A DNA stretch of 64,000 nucleotides from Sphaerosporella brunnea (Eukaryota; Ascomycota; Pezizomycetes; Pezizales; Pyronemataceae), in contig VXIS01000082.1 of NCBI GenBank assembly GCA_008704415.1, positions 88,369 to 152,368 of the forward strand, written 5' to 3'. Every line of letters begins with the position of its first letter. Position 1 is the first letter of the stretch. The translations under genes were made by a program, and so were the position numbers. Shown in pieces: positions 63,051-64,000 of the stretch. The notes below the pieces were generated by a model that saw only the letters and a program-made list of their open reading frames with translations, did no database searches and was not told where the DNA came from.

Positions 63051-63535
63051 CGACATAAAAGAACTCCATATAAACAAAAAAACCTATTTCAGGAAAAATA
63101 AAAATCGAGTGATAGTTGATGATGCAAACGCCAAGCCATTAGACTAAAGCGACAGTTCATCACCCCTTTTTTCACAACACACACAGCGCGACAGCGCAAC
63201 AGCACAACCAGTGTGACAACCAGCAACCAGCAACCAGCAACAGCCACAACAGAATCAACTGCAGTACCAGGTCTACCCTGTGTGCTGCTGAGCAGAGTTA
63301 TTCAGCTTAATTGCTGTTTGATACATACTCTGTCTCTGCAACTCTCTGCTAGCCTGATAAAGGCAAACAGGTTGAGGTTATTACGAGAGCTTTTCTGCCA
63401 GATTAAAAACGCTGCGTCGCTAGTAAATTGGTGGAAAGCTCTCAACTCTCATAATTGCAGAGTGCTGCATTGTTCAAATGCCGCTCTGTTGATAACGAAG
63501 TGCTGCCAAAATTTTCGTAGGTCACGTGCTCAGTC
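63051..63535 (-). other. Untranslated spacer of the copia element
   Basis: About 485 bp between the Pol stop codon and the polypurine tract; an antisense frame (63213-63539) lies here with no domain. Longer than the usual spacer in copia elements. Confidence 0.5.
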
Positions 63536-64000
63536 CTAATTTTCACCGCCTTTTGCTGATGAAACAGGATATAATCCCATAGCACGTATATGTCTTTCAT
63601 GCTTAATTTGGGGGAGAGCTTTCGTCAAGACATCTGCTGTCATTTCATCTGTTGGTATATACTTAACAGAGATTTTACCACTTGCCACGCATTCTCGGAC
63701 AAAGTGGTAGGCAATTTCAATATGCTTTGTGCGCTTTCGATACTCAGGATTCTTCGTCAAAGCCATAGCGCTTTGATTATCCATGAGCAGTATGGTTGAT
63801 AGCAGTTGTGATATAGAACCTACCAAAAATATATCTTGGATATCTTGAAGCATACGGCGTAGCCATATTGCTTCTTGCACTGCTGTGCAACTTGCCATAT
63901 ATTCGGCCTCAGTGCTTGATAAAGCTACACTCTTTTGACGTGTACTGGTCCAGCTTATTGCTGTGTTCCCAAGTGTGAAGACATTTCCTGACGTTGATCT
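63536..64000 (-). CDS. Ty1/copia polyprotein, RNase H end (partial)
   Basis: The frame is open from the window edge to the stop at 63536 and encodes about 154 residues of RNase H: VALSSTEAEYMA with the catalytic Glu, LLMDNQSAMAL with Asp, RTKHIEIAYHFVRE and IPTDEMTADVLTKALP, in the normal copia order. No stop or frameshift in the visible part, so the element may be young; its integrase, reverse transcriptase and 5' LTR lie beyond the window. It is a different family from the TGTTGGAAA LTR fragments. Confidence 0.9.
   Translation of the reverse strand, partial: RSTSGNVFTLGNTAISWTSTRQKSVALSSTEAEYMASCTAVQEAIWLRRMLQDIQDIFLVGSISQLLSTILLMDNQSAMALTKNPEYRKRTKHIEIAYHFVRECVASGKISVKYIPTDEMTADVLTKALPQIKHERHIRAMGLYPVSSAKGGEN

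Noticed and set aside
1..64000. CRISPR arrays, operons, bacterial promoters or rRNA genes
   Set aside because: None seen; introns and element types show a eukaryotic genome, and tandem repeats here lack CRISPR-like spacing.

Overview
This window reads as a piece of a filamentous fungal genome, in a gene-poor, repeat-rich compartment. The evidence is short introns (about 40-75 nt) with GTATGT, GTAAGA or GTACGT donors and TAG acceptors, a Crinkler-RHS type NTPase-nuclease gene, an F-box/ankyrin gene, M35-type metallopeptidase relics, small CxxC zinc proteins, and many LTR, hAT and miniature elements. A Pezizomycete (truffle/morel relative) is my guess from the F-box/ankyrin and CR gene style. 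That is inference, not shown by the sequence.

Layout. 1-2.7 kb holds no recognisable gene. 2.7-4.7 kb is a broken copy of the Crinkler-RHS gene, interrupted by a copia fragment and a miniature element. 5.9-14.3 kb holds a large AT-hook protein gene (7698-10937, minus), a decayed second AT-hook copy (13.3-14.3 kb), a metallopeptidase C-terminal fragment beside each, and a transposase relic. 15.8-18.2 kb is the apparently intact five-exon Crinkler-RHS gene (minus). 19.2-20.4 kb is a hAT-type element with TSD and a matching empty site at 15.1 kb. 20.7-22.2 kb is the F-box/ankyrin gene. 23-32 kb is mostly MITEs and relics, with a secreted M35-like pseudogene at 29.2-30.2 kb. 32.8-36.2 kb holds two good genes in tandem, a PD-(D/E)XK-like protein and a kinase-like protein, separated by a long-TIR element. 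38.5-49 kb and 59.4-62.2 kb hold small CxxC zinc microproteins among elements. 50-54 kb has unrecognised coding-like stretches. 54.5-56.1 kb is a second hAT-like element. 57.0-57.4 kb is an array of hairpins. 62.8-64 kb is the 3' end of a copia retrotransposon that runs out of the window.

Most interesting signal. Two copies of a four-CxxC microprotein gene (45840-46031 plus; 60986-61165 minus), with a third diverged copy at 59471-59644, have 5' and 3' flanks that are nearly identical by eye while the coding parts have changed much more, mostly at the amino-acid level. That is the opposite of neutral decay and looks like a fast-evolving small secretion-independent zinc protein family. The Crinkler-RHS gene, its dismantled duplicate, and the nuclease-like/kinase-like neighbour pair are the next best leads. 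All comparisons were made by eye and no database was searched.
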